Source: an uncultured Bacteroides sp. (GTDB lineage: Bacteria; Bacteroidota; Bacteroidia; Bacteroidales; Bacteroidaceae). From it: DNA of 44,515 bases. The notes beneath the pieces were generated by a model that saw nothing but the letters and a program-made list of their open reading frames with translations, had not been told where the DNA came from and made no database searches. The position numbers and the translations under genes were made by a program. Location of the stretch: NCBI GenBank assembly GCA_944319875.1, contig CALUFR010000001.1, positions 1 through 44,515 of the forward strand. Direction: 5' to 3'. Below are positions 31,350-38,394 of this stretch, one piece after another (the stretch's first letter is position 1; each line of letters starts with the position of its first letter).

Positions 31350-31382
31350 CAAAAGAAAGCCCCGACCTTCACAGGCCGAGGC
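31350..31382 (-). terminator. Terminator after the primase-helicase gene
   Basis: GCCTCGGCC-TGTGAA-GGTCGGGGC followed by TTTCTTTT on the minus strand (stem 31359-31382). It closes the early operon ahead of the iteron region. Confidence 0.8.
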
Positions 31383-31409
31383 AACCTTACCACTATGATA
31401 AACAGACAC

Positions 31410-34400
31410 TTAAAACTGAAAAACAGTATTCTCTGCAGGGGGGTCATCCTGCGTATCATCGTCATTCTCCACCCCAATCTCTATGTTGAGGTTGATGTTG
31501 TAGTTGGCCATCAATTCGTTGTAGTCGAAGCAAAGCGCCTGTTTGGTGGCACTCTGTTTGTAAAAACGTTTCTGTCCGCCACCCATGTCCACCTCTTTGG
31601 TGACCTCGATGCCTTTCTGTATGACCTTGAACCGGACGCTGTTCTGCACGCCCAGGTATTCGTGGCTGTTCTCAAGGTAGAAGTTCAGCGACTCGGTGGG
31701 CAGGGCTGCATCTCCCACCTGCTTGCTGTACTTCTTATACAGTGGAAAGATGCGGTCGGTTCGCATTCGGAGGATGGGGCGTGGCGTCTTGAATTGGATA
31801 TCGCGGCTGCGGGTGGTCTTCAGACGGTCGAGGTAGTCGATGCGGAAGTCCGACTCCAAGAAGATTTCACCATCCTGTTGCAAGTAGCTGACCACGTTCC
31901 AGAAGTTGGCCAGCTCGTTGTTGCTCTTCGTCTCCCGGTTCTGTCGCAGGATGCCGTCGACGGAAATCTGTAGCAGCTCGTTGTAGGAGAAAGGCAGGTC
32001 TATGACCGCTTCGAGCGTGCGGAAGGCTGCCAACGGGATGACCCAGTTGCGTTGGATGCGGTCTTCTACCGTCTCGCCCTTCAGCCGCAGGTTCAAGTCC
32101 TCCATCGCTGCGCGGTAGTTGTCACTGAAGCCTGCCTCCATGCGGGCACGGTGGGAAAGCAGCTGAAGGGTGAGGTGTGAGAGACCCAAGTCGCGTACCG
32201 CCTTCAGGTCATCGAACGCCCGCTTCTCTTCGTTGGTGAACTCCGTCTTGGTGAAGGTGAGGTAGACGAGTCGGCTGAAGAGGGCGATGTCGATGGTGGG
32301 CATCTCCTGACCGGAGAGGATCACCCCGCAGTCCACACTGGTTATCTCGCGTTTCTTGTCACGATCCATGTTCATGCGGCTGCGGCCGGTTCCGTCCCAC
32401 AAGCCTTTGAGGAACTCGCGCTTGTCGAGGTCGATGCTGTTCTTGTACTCGTCGATGTGCACCAGGGCGTTGGCGCATTGGGCTACGGCATCACCCAGTG
32501 CGGCGATGGTGGCGTTCTGTATGTTGGGCGGTGTGTTCTTGATGATGAAGAACGACATCAGGGAGTGACCCAGTTCGGACTTACCGCTGCCTTTCGGGCC
32601 AAAGAGGTTCAGGATGGGGAAGCTCTTGGTCTGACCCGCTATGATGTCGCGGAAGATGGCGGCAAGCAGGAAGCACAATCCCACTTTGGCATTGTCACCA
32701 AAGACGGTAATCAGCTTGTCTGCGAACGAGCGCAGGGAGATGTTGTTATAATTGGTGTAGACAAAGCGGCGCTCGAACTGGAAGAGCTTGGCGTCGTCTC
32801 GGTAGATGACGCTGCATCCGGGCAGGTAGAAGTTGCCCGTCTTCAGCCGCACGATGCCATACTCGTCCGCCTGGTGCCACTCACCGTCGTAGCATCCGTT
32901 GCCAAAGGCGAAGAAGCCTTGGCGCTGCCAGCCCAGTTGGGTCACTTCTAGTGCGGTCTCGGTCTGCTCGTAGAGGAACATCTTCAGCTTGGTCAGCTCT
33001 TTTTCGGTGGCCAGCCAAATGTAATTGCCCAGACCTTCGACCTTTTGCTTGAACTTGTTGAGTGAAACCAAGTCCTCTTGTTTCATCTCGATGATCTCTT
33101 CTTGGCGGCTCTGGTTCCTGATGCGGTACAGGCGCTTAGGCAACATGGAGTCCTTGATGTGGAACATCGGTGTCATGGTGAAGTTGCTCCACTGCGTCGG
33201 CTGACCGCTGGCACCCGCCAGGGCGAAGTAGGAATTGAACTCTTCGTAGAACCCGTACTTCTGGTACAGGTCCCTGTCTATCTTCTTGCTCTCGCTGATG
33301 ACCTGCTTCGCCTTGACGAGCTTCTTGGATCGTCTCAGTGCTGAAGACCATGCAGTCTTGTCAGCATACCCTTTCGCGGAAAGCTCCTTGACATACATGC
33401 CCTCCTTGACTTCGTCGTCGACTAAAGTCAAAAGCTCACAGACCTTGTTGACCGCTTCGCCGCGCTCCTCGGTGGTCTCCACATCCATAAAGGTATAGTG
33501 GGCGAACCAGGTGATGAAGTCCTCTTCTTTGAGTGCGTCAAACTTCTGCCGGCTCGTGCAGTAGCTGTCGGGGTCTTGTTTGCTGTGATCCTCGCCTAAT
33601 GGCAGCTCCTTGACCGACACGGAGAGGCCGCAGCGCATGGCCAGTTCACCGTTCTTCAGCACGCCGCGGATGCCTGCCCCGTACTTCTCGCCCCGCTCCA
33701 GGTTGGGCGGGTCGGCATCGGGCAGGAAGCAGACACGGGGTGCGTACTTCTTCAGCTGCTCCATGTGTTCGGCAGTCCAAGCCGTGCCCAATGGTGCTAC
33801 GGCGTTGTTGACCCGAATGCGTTGCAGCTGCATGGCGTCGGGTGCGCCCTCCACGAGGTAGAACTTGCCTTCTTTGGCCGCTTGGCGCACGGCCATGTCG
33901 ATGCCGAAGATGGAGGTTCGTTTGTGATAGATGTCGTTCTCGGGCGGGTTCATGTACTTGGCCACATCGGCCTGCCCGCTCATGTCGCGTGCCGTGAAAC
34001 CGATGATGCGGCGGAAGCGGTCGCGTATGGGGATGACGGCACGGTTACGGTAGCCGTCGTAGTAGTGGCCTTTTTCGTTGCGCTTGAGCAGGCCCATCTC
34101 GTTCATCAGCTCGACGGACAGGCCTGCGGACTTGGCGAACTTGAGCAGGTCGTCCCACGATTCGGGAGCATAGCCGATGCCCATCTCTTCGACATATTCC
34201 TTGCCCCAGCGTCCGGTGATGTAGTCCAGTGCGCCTTTGTGCTCGGGCTTCAGCATGTTCTGGCGGAAGTGTTCGGCGCACTTCTCGTTGATGAGAAACA
34301 TGCTCTCGCGCTTCATCCGTTCCTGTTCTTGTTCTGGGGTAAGGTGTCTGTCTTCGATTTCGATGCCGTACTGTTTACCCAGTTGGCGGACTGCTTCAGG

Positions 34401-34637
34401 GAAGGTCATCGCCTCGTGCTCCATGAGGAAGCCGATGGCGTTGCCACCGTGACCGCAACCGAAGCAGTGCCACGTGCCACGTGCGGGGTTCACGTAGAAG
34501 GAGGGTGTTTTTTCTTGGTGGATGGGGCAGCACGCCCAGTAGGCTGCCCCCTTCTTCTTCAGCTCGACGTATCGGCCAATGACATCCACGATGTCGGCGC
34601 GGTCGAGCACTTGTTCAATGGTCCGTTCGTCTATCAT
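31410..34637 (-). CDS. DnaG-type primase fused to a helicase (1075 aa)
   Basis: Starts MIDERTIEQVLDRADIVDVI at the ATG 34635-34637; a longer frame to 34733 lacks a plausible start signal. Residues 31-75 carry the CHC2 zinc finger (CCPIH ... CFGCG). FYLVEGAPDAMQLQRIRVNN near 255 is the Toprim EGxxD-type box, followed by FLPDADPPNLERG. From about 675, FGPKGSGKSELGHSLMSFFI is a Walker A loop and ALVHIDEYKNSIDLDKRE a Walker B. The protein joins primase and helicase, as in phage and plasmid primase-helicases. It is the main replication gene of the phage. It is in the same operon as the gene at 34927 (promoter P4). Confidence 0.93.
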   Translation of the reverse strand: MIDERTIEQVLDRADIVDVIGRYVELKKKGAAYWACCPIHQEKTPSFYVNPARGTWHCFGCGHGGNAIGFLMEHEAMTFPEAVRQLGKQYGIEIEDRHLTPEQEQERMKRESMFLINEKCAEHFRQNMLKPEHKGALDYITGRWGKEYVEEMGIGYAPESWDDLLKFAKSAGLSVELMNEMGLLKRNEKGHYYDGYRNRAVIPIRDRFRRIIGFTARDMSGQADVAKYMNPPENDIYHKRTSIFGIDMAVRQAAKEGKFYLVEGAPDAMQLQRIRVNNAVAPLGTAWTAEHMEQLKKYAPRVCFLPDADPPNLERGEKYGAGIRGVLKNGELAMRCGLSVSVKELPLGEDHSKQDPDSYCTSRQKFDALKEEDFITWFAHYTFMDVETTEERGEAVNKVCELLTLVDDEVKEGMYVKELSAKGYADKTAWSSALRRSKKLVKAKQVISESKKIDRDLYQKYGFYEEFNSYFALAGASGQPTQWSNFTMTPMFHIKDSMLPKRLYRIRNQSRQEEIIEMKQEDLVSLNKFKQKVEGLGNYIWLATEKELTKLKMFLYEQTETALEVTQLGWQRQGFFAFGNGCYDGEWHQADEYGIVRLKTGNFYLPGCSVIYRDDAKLFQFERRFVYTNYNNISLRSFADKLITVFGDNAKVGLCFLLAAIFRDIIAGQTKSFPILNLFGPKGSGKSELGHSLMSFFIIKNTPPNIQNATIAALGDAVAQCANALVHIDEYKNSIDLDKREFLKGLWDGTGRSRMNMDRDKKREITSVDCGVILSGQEMPTIDIALFSRLVYLTFTKTEFTNEEKRAFDDLKAVRDLGLSHLTLQLLSHRARMEAGFSDNYRAAMEDLNLRLKGETVEDRIQRNWVIPLAAFRTLEAVIDLPFSYNELLQISVDGILRQNRETKSNNELANFWNVVSYLQQDGEIFLESDFRIDYLDRLKTTRSRDIQFKTPRPILRMRTDRIFPLYKKYSKQVGDAALPTESLNFYLENSHEYLGVQNSVRFKVIQKGIEVTKEVDMGGGQKRFYKQSATKQALCFDYNELMANYNINLNIEIGVENDDDTQDDPPAENTVFQF

Positions 34638-34648
34638 AGTGCGTATGG

Positions 34649-34927
34649 TTATCTTTTCAGTATCAGTTTTCCTTTGTCCTCGATGTAGTAGGAGTCTTCG
34701 CTCATGTGTTCCAATTCGCGGATGGCGGTACATACACAGTGCAGGAATAGCTTGTAGTTGTCAGGACGCACGATCTTCGTCACCACCAAGTGTCCGCCTT
34801 TGGGCATCTGAAGCAGGCGGAGAAACACCCGGTTGTAGTAGGCGGACAGGGCGTCCCACCCCATGCTTTCGGCACAGGGTATTATCCAGTCGTCGCTGTC
34901 GGTAAGGTATGGGGTGAGGTCATTCAT
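34649..34927 (-). CDS. Small early phage protein (92 aa)
   Basis: A 92-residue protein starting MNDLTPYLTDSDDWIIPCAE, with MPKGGHLVVTKIVRPDNYKL and a basic end (IEDKGKLILKR). It is the first gene behind promoter P4; the -7 element ends five bases before its ATG, so the mRNA may have almost no leader. It is separated from the primase gene by 11 bases. Family unknown; a replication accessory is plausible by position. Confidence 0.75.
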   Translation of the reverse strand: MNDLTPYLTDSDDWIIPCAESMGWDALSAYYNRVFLRLLQMPKGGHLVVTKIVRPDNYKLFLHCVCTAIRELEHMSEDSYYIEDKGKLILKR

Positions 34928-34932
34928 GGCTA

Positions 34933-34967
34933 CAAAGGAAGCGGTTACGGATTGGGTTGGCAAGGAC
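34933..34967 (-). promoter_or_regulatory. Phage promoter P4 (GTCC-N23-TTCCTTTG)
   Basis: GTCCTTGCCAACC and TTCCTTTG keep the exact 27-base arrangement of the other three phage promoters. Only the second base of the -7 differs (TTCCTTTG for TACCTTTG). The site lies inside the intergenic gap before the early replication genes. Confidence 0.6.
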
Positions 34968-34970
34968 GGA

Positions 34971-35369
34971 TTACTCTGCCACTATCAAGTCGGTTGATTT
35001 CGCACCCAATCCGATGAGCATGGCTGCGGTAAGTAACATATCTAAGCCTTTGTGTTCTCGCAAGTTCTTGGGTGTTCCTGTGACTTCTATACTATACTCA
35101 CCGCTTTCGTGATCGTGTGTAATCTGTACGTTGACTTCTTGCGTGTCGCAGGTGATGGTGGCGTGAGCTGTCACTTTCGTATCGCCCAGTTCGCTGGCCC
35201 AGTACCACCGCTCGATGTCGGGCTGCTTGTCCAGGGCGACGTTGCAATAGGGCTGCGGGCGTTGCTCTCCCTGGCGTTTGATTAGTACTTCTCGGTTACG
35301 GTGCCGAGTTCGTTTGTCGCAAGTATGCGGACACGTTGTTTTCTTTGTATGCTTTTGTTCATTGTTCAC
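34971..35369 (-). CDS. Hypothetical early protein (132 aa)
   Basis: A 132-residue protein starting MNNEQKHTKKTTCPHTCDKR, with RERHRNREVLIKRQGEQRPQ-like basic text (here RTRHRNREVLIKRQGEQRPQ) at the front and HDHESGEYSIEVTGTPKNLR later. The N-terminal Cys/His residues may bind metal. A strong AAAGGAGTGAACA SD precedes the ATG. It overlaps the zinc-ribbon gene by 11 bases. Family not recognised. Confidence 0.65.
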   Translation of the reverse strand: MNNEQKHTKKTTCPHTCDKRTRHRNREVLIKRQGEQRPQPYCNVALDKQPDIERWYWASELGDTKVTAHATITCDTQEVNVQITHDHESGEYSIEVTGTPKNLREHKGLDMLLTAAMLIGLGAKSTDLIVAE

Positions 35370-35565
35370 TCCTTTCTTTATTCAGTTTAGCACAATCAGG
35401 GCAATATTCTTCGCCATTCGTTATAACCCACTTCTGTTTGAGGGCTTCTTCCACAAGCGGAGCAGGTATGACTTCGTACATAATAGCCCCATGATTATCT
35501 GTAAGTATCTTCCCGCAGCGGTCACAGCGCATCTGGAATGCCATAATTGTAACGTTTCTAATCAT
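35359..35565 (-). CDS. Small zinc-ribbon protein (68 aa)
   Basis: Starts at ATG 35563-35565 with an AAAGGAGGCAACC SD. It has the zinc-ribbon pair MRCDRCGK ... EYCPDCAKLN, a CxxC...CxxC arrangement, in a 68-residue protein. The middle ITNGEEYCP holds a short hinge. A small zinc-ribbon protein of this type commonly adapts nucleic acid or protein contacts in phages. No specific family is claimed. Confidence 0.7.
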   Translation of the reverse strand: MIRNVTIMAFQMRCDRCGKILTDNHGAIMYEVIPAPLVEEALKQKWVITNGEEYCPDCAKLNKERSEQ

Positions 35566-35866
35566 TGGTTGCCTCCTTTCTGTCGGGAATAAGGTCATCA
35601 AGGTAAGCAAACCTTTCCACTTCGCCCCATAGTCGTTTATACGACAACTCCCTCAAGTCACTGTAGATTGCCGCATTCCCGTTATTGAATATCACGAGAG
35701 CTTTCCGCCTTGGCTGACATGATACCGTCCCGTCGTGCCACACGGCGTTGATGCGCCACGAAGCACCGGCTTTGAAGTCCTCAATACTATATTGTTTTCT
35801 TTCATCCGATTGCGGTATGCTTTCGGCATGTTCCCATGCCGCTCTTTCGATTGTTTCTTTGTTCAT
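35558..35866 (-). CDS. Hypothetical early protein (102 aa)
   Basis: A 102-residue protein, MNKETIERAAWEHAESIPQS at the start, with AGASWRINAVWHDGTVSCQP and FNNGNAAIYSDLRELSYKRL. It is a common type of small phage ORF in Bacteroidales. It lies 6 bases behind the 70-residue gene and overlaps the zinc-ribbon gene by 8. Family not recognised; mixed helix and beta. Confidence 0.7.
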   Translation of the reverse strand: MNKETIERAAWEHAESIPQSDERKQYSIEDFKAGASWRINAVWHDGTVSCQPRRKALVIFNNGNAAIYSDLRELSYKRLWGEVERFAYLDDLIPDRKEATND

Positions 35867-35872
35867 AGCCAG

Positions 35873-36085
35873 TTATATTAAGTGACAGAAATTATTCATA
35901 ACCCTGCTCATTGCCGCGTTGAAGTCGAAGTAGTCGGGATATTCGAATTCGGCAATCTCTACTTCGCTGCCGTTTTCATCCTCACGTTTCATGCCGTGTT
36001 GGATGTGGACGGGCAGGTGCTTGTCCTGCACTTCGGCGCAGAACGCTTCGAGCAGGCCGACTTCTATCTCAAATTTCGCTATCAT
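35873..36085 (-). CDS. Hypothetical early protein (70 aa)
   Basis: Seventy residues, MIAKFEIEVGLLEAFCAEVQ at the start and DFNAAMSRVMNNFCHLI at the end, acidic in the middle (KREDENGSEVEIAEFEYP). It overlaps the preceding 117-residue gene by four bases (ATGA). No domain recognised. Confidence 0.65.
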   Translation of the reverse strand: MIAKFEIEVGLLEAFCAEVQDKHLPVHIQHGMKREDENGSEVEIAEFEYPDYFDFNAAMSRVMNNFCHLI

Positions 36086-36435
36086 AAGTGTTCCTCCGTC
36101 TCTCCAATCAATGTATGCATCTTCTCGCTGAAACGGTAGATGCCACGCACTTCTTTGATAAATATTAGGGCGACATTCTTGTCATAGTCTCCTTCAACGT
36201 ATATAGACCATACTCTTCCTTGCAGTTGTCGGCTTTCGTTCATCGTCAATGCCCTTGCCCGGGAATACGTCTGATTCAACTGTTCTACCTTGTTCTTGAT
36301 ATCTGCTTTCAGCGCGTCCAGTGAAAGCTCGTCTGCAACCAAGTGCAGTTCCATCGGGATGACGAACGCTTGTAGTTCATTACCTTTTTTGTTAACGCTT
36401 TTATGAATTTTCACTTCTTCAATAAAATATCTCAT
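36082..36435 (-). CDS. Hypothetical early protein (117 aa)
   Basis: A 117-residue protein starting MRYFIEEVKIHKSVNKKGNE, with ADIKNKVEQLNQTYSRARAL and a final RGIYRFSEKMHTLIGETEEH. It overlaps both neighbours by four bases. It is likely a soluble helical/beta phage protein; family unknown. Confidence 0.65.
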   Translation of the reverse strand: MRYFIEEVKIHKSVNKKGNELQAFVIPMELHLVADELSLDALKADIKNKVEQLNQTYSRARALTMNESRQLQGRVWSIYVEGDYDKNVALIFIKEVRGIYRFSEKMHTLIGETEEHL

Positions 36436-36737
36436 AGGTGCTCCTCCATTAAGTTAGGTATATCTTCCATCAATCGGGCGAGGCATCCTTTGTGCTCGCC
36501 GTCGCACACCAGTACGATGCAGCTGAAGTCCTGGTCTATCTGCTTCACTTCCTCTACATGCACATAGTCCAGTTGGTCGATAGCGTCCACAAAGGGCATG
36601 TGGCCACGCAGGCCAAAGCCGCAGTTGCAGTGCATGACTCCGGCCTTGTCGGGCCGAGGAATCCAAATGCGGTTATGCCCATCGTTCGTGCTGATGGAGA
36701 CGTAGCCGCGGGGGTTGATCTTGTCGATTGTAATCAT
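36432..36737 (-). CDS. Hypothetical early protein (101 aa)
   Basis: Starts at the ATG 36735-36737 (MITIDKINPRGYVSISTNDG); a longer frame to 36779 would overlap tRNA-like A and is not favoured. The protein has IPRPDKAGVMHCNCGFGLRG, with Cys and His that might coordinate metal, and a Glu/Asp-rich end. It is the first early gene after the tRNA-like pair. Family not recognised. Confidence 0.65.
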   Translation of the reverse strand: MITIDKINPRGYVSISTNDGHNRIWIPRPDKAGVMHCNCGFGLRGHMPFVDAIDQLDYVHVEEVKQIDQDFSCIVLVCDGEHKGCLARLMEDIPNLMEEHL

Positions 36738-36772
36738 GATGTCTTTGTTATTAATAGGTTGATAAATCGTTG

Positions 36773-36848
36773 CTCCCATCGGAGGGATCGAACCTCCGCA
36801 CGTCCTACGCCTTTAATTCCGTCGTGCCTGCCCGGTCGCAGGATGGGA
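36773..36848 (-). tRNA. tRNA-like gene A with perfect acceptor and T arms
   Basis: Acceptor TCCCATC (36842-36848) pairs with GATGGGA (36774-36780) and the T arm is GGAGG-TTCGATC-CCTCC. The discriminator is G (36773) and no CCA is encoded. The D arm (TGC...GCA) is weak, and the anticodon arm around GGAATTAAAGG cannot be drawn as a regular 5-bp stem with a 7-base loop. It may be a divergent phage tRNA, a degraded gene or a tRNA mimic. Confidence 0.45.
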
Positions 36849-36851
36849 AGT

Positions 36852-36867
36852 GCCCGTCTTTACGGGC
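36852..36867. repeat. Hairpin GCCCGT-CTTT-ACGGGC between the tRNA-like genes
   Basis: A perfect 6-bp stem with a 4-base loop. No T run follows on either strand, so it is probably a processing or spacer structure rather than a terminator. Confidence 0.5.
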
Positions 36868-36905
36868 TGTCATGCGAGACCCAATCGCCTGTGGAGGTTT
36901 GGTTG

Positions 36906-36978
36906 TGGCGGCTGCCGGAATCGAACCGGCTCGGTGCGAAGTTATAGCCGCACTACCCAATTTGCGGCACAAGCCGCC
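36906..36978 (-). tRNA. tRNA-like gene B with enlarged anticodon loop
   Basis: Acceptor GGCGGCT/AGCCGCC, T arm GCCGG-TTCGATT-CCGGC, discriminator A, 73 nt in all. A D arm TGCC-GCAAATTG-GGTA fits. The anticodon stem TGCGG/TCGCA leaves an eight-base loop CTATAACT instead of seven, so an anticodon cannot be assigned with confidence. It starts six bases after the LuxR-type gene stop and is likely cut from that transcript. Confidence 0.5.
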
Positions 36979-36983
36979 AGCCA

Positions 36984-37346
36984 TTAATCTCTTAATTTTA
37001 CAATCCATTCTATCCTCGCTCTCCTTGCCCGGTATCGGCAGAACTGCCAGTCGTTCATCATCTCCCCACCTATGAACAGGCAGGTCAGACAGATTGCACC
37101 GATGGTGCGCTTCAGTGGGGAAAGGTCGAAGCTGATGCCGAAGGTGGTGCAGAACCACCAGGCGGAAAGCTCGTTGATCTTGCCGATGTGCAGCTTGTCG
37201 TAGACCTTGCGCAGGGTATTGTCTACTGTGTAGCGTGATATCCCAAGGTCGTCGGCCACTTCTTTCTGCGAAGCACCCCAGGCGATGCGCTCGGCTACTT
37301 GGCTCTCTCGGGCTGTGAGGATTGCGGCAGTTCCGTGATGTCCCAT
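36984..37346 (-). CDS. LuxR-type HTH protein with a C-terminal hydrophobic region (120 aa)
   Basis: The start, MGHHGTAAILTARESQVAER, leads into a LuxR/GerE helix-turn-helix (IAWGASQKEVADDLGISRYT, then VDNTLRKVYDKL). A hydrophobic segment, FDLSPLKRTIGAICLTCLFI, follows near 75-94, likely a membrane segment or a buried helix, and then a short basic end. It overlaps the 95-residue regulator by 52 bases. A DNA-binding regulator in the lysogeny/early region; promoter targets are unknown. Confidence 0.8.
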   Translation of the reverse strand: MGHHGTAAILTARESQVAERIAWGASQKEVADDLGISRYTVDNTLRKVYDKLHIGKINELSAWWFCTTFGISFDLSPLKRTIGAICLTCLFIGGEMMNDWQFCRYRARRARIEWIVKLRD

Positions 37347-37582
37347 ACGTCTGTGATGTTGCGGCGTGCGAACGCCTGGTTTATGGCTTCATACCGTGGC
37401 AGGCTGATGTCGAGGATGCCACTGTTCATGACGCTGTAGAAGTAGCTCCTCTGCGTGATGCGGAGGATGCGTTTCAGCTCCTCGCGCAGCTCATCTCGGT
37501 CTTTCAGAGTCACTTGGAGGTAGCCCTTGCGGAATGAATAGCGCTTTTTCGCTATTGCTTTAGTTGTGATTTCTTTGTACAT
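37295..37582 (-). CDS. Early regulator, opposite to the repressor (95 aa)
   Basis: Starts MYKEITTKAIAKKRYSFRKG at the ATG 37580-37582; a longer frame to 37702 crosses the operator and is not used. It has LKDRDELREELKRILRITQR and RYEAINQAFARRNITDVWDI, helical segments that could form a winged or simple HTH. It is expressed from the promoter with TATATTTG (37611-37618) and TTG (37639-37641), which overlaps palindrome 37614-37637. Its place opposite to the XRE gene fits a Cro-like or other lytic-side regulator. Family not certain. Confidence 0.7.
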   Translation of the reverse strand: MYKEITTKAIAKKRYSFRKGYLQVTLKDRDELREELKRILRITQRSYFYSVMNSGILDISLPRYEAINQAFARRNITDVWDITELPQSSQPERAK

Positions 37583-37610
37583 TTGTTGTGAGAAAATTAA
37601 ATATCCGCCG

Positions 37611-37641
37611 CAAATATATTGTGAATATACAATATATGCAA
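37611..37641 (-). promoter_or_regulatory. Leftward early promoter with overlapping palindromic operator
   Basis: TTG (37639-37641), a 20-base spacer and TATATTTG (37611-37618) form a Bacteroidales-type promoter. The palindrome ATATATTGT-GAATAT-ACAATATAT (37614-37637) covers the -7 element and spacer, so a bound repressor would shut it off. Confidence 0.65.
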
Positions 37642-37664
37642 GTTTTTTATTGTGTTTTTTCGAG

Positions 37665-38075
37665 ATGGAGAATGAAATTATAAAAAGATTAGGTGAATAC
37701 ATGGCTTATTCTGGACTGAATGACAACCAAGTAACAGTCCAGTGTGGACTTTCCACGGGTATTATTGGGAACGCAAGAAAAAAAGGCAAAAGCCTTAATG
37801 GACATAATATTGTGAAAATACTACTTACTTACAAGGATCTCAATGCCCGTTGGCTTCTGACCGGTGAGGGCGAAATGCTTTCATCGGTCGAGTCTGTGTC
37901 CACCACCGAACTTTCCTCTTTCTTAAAAATGCAAAACAAGGACTTGATGGAGAAGGTAGAGAGCCTGAACCGTGAAGTAGGAGACCTGCGGCGACAATTG
38001 GCCGAGGCGAAAAGCGGGTATAGGGAATTGAATATTGCTGCCGAAAAGTCCGAGGCAAAGCCGTATGACCTCTGA
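37665..38075 (+). CDS. XRE-type phage repressor (136 aa)
   Basis: Starts MENEIIKRLGEYMAYSGLND at the ATG 37665-37667; the frame extends upstream to 37566 without a good start. The HTH lies at residues 17-36 (NQVTVQCGLSTGIIGNARKK), and TYKDLNARWLLTGEGEMLSS matches the C-terminal HTH flank of S24-less XRE proteins in Bacteroidales. The end forms a coiled coil (NKDLMEKVESLNREVGDLRR), probably for dimerisation; no S24 peptidase domain is present. It is divergent from the leftward regulator and is the best candidate for maintaining lysogeny. Confidence 0.85.
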   Translation: MENEIIKRLGEYMAYSGLNDNQVTVQCGLSTGIIGNARKKGKSLNGHNIVKILLTYKDLNARWLLTGEGEMLSSVESVSTTELSSFLKMQNKDLMEKVESLNREVGDLRRQLAEAKSGYRELNIAAEKSEAKPYDL

Positions 38076-38084
38076 TATCGGCAG

Positions 38085-38119
38085 ACAGAAATAGACAAAA
38101 ACAGACAACAGACAGTTAT
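38085..38119 (+). repeat. CAGACA-type repeats near the phage end
   Basis: Several CAGACA/AGACAA units (CAGACAGAAATAGACAAAAA and CAGACAACAGACAG) follow the repressor gene. They may be binding sites for an integrase or excisionase; no direct support. Confidence 0.35.
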
Positions 38120-38166
38120 ACAAACATATAATTAGCTTGAAGTCAAGACATTAATTAGTGTTGTGT

Positions 38167-38185
38167 GGTTCCCGCTACCCCGACA
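38167..38185 (+). other. Candidate tRNA 3'-end fragment (possible attR)
   Basis: GTTCCCGCTACCCCGACA fits the 3' strand of a T stem (CCCGC), then TACCCCG, a plausible acceptor strand, and a discriminator A. The matching 5' half of a tRNA is absent. It is directly followed by a strong terminator. Prophages inserted in tRNA genes leave such a fragment at one end. Confidence 0.35.
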
Positions 38186-38197
38186 AATTGAAAATCA

Positions 38198-38229
38198 AGC
38201 GGTTACGATAAAAAGTAATCGCTTTTTTT
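38198..38229 (+). terminator. Rightward intrinsic terminator
   Basis: AGCGGTTAC-GATAAAAA-GTAATCGCT (38198-38223), a 9-bp stem with one G-U, is followed by TTTTTTT. It could be the original terminator of the tRNA at the insertion site. Confidence 0.75.
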
Positions 38230-38394
38230 GTTGCATTACGCGCCCAAAGAGAGCACATTGGAGTGAACGGGCCAGCGTATTCGGGCACAGGTCTCATGAA
38301 TTTCCATTTATCGCAAACTTAATCCGACTGCTTGCATATAATTGATCAGCAGAAACTTACCACTTTATTTTACTTTACTAAAAATAAAGTATTA

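Noticed and set aside
31131-31409. 92-aa minus-strand frame across the iteron-like region
   Set aside because: Its Ser/Thr/Leu repeats are produced by the TTGTAGA repeats, it spans a terminator, and it has no SD.
33765-34688. 307-aa + strand frame opposite the primase gene
   Set aside because: It is a shadow of the conserved primase zinc finger and Toprim region.
36492-37075. + strand frames over the tRNA-like genes
   Set aside because: They contain the PESNRLG and GIEPA texts that arise from antisense translation of T arms.
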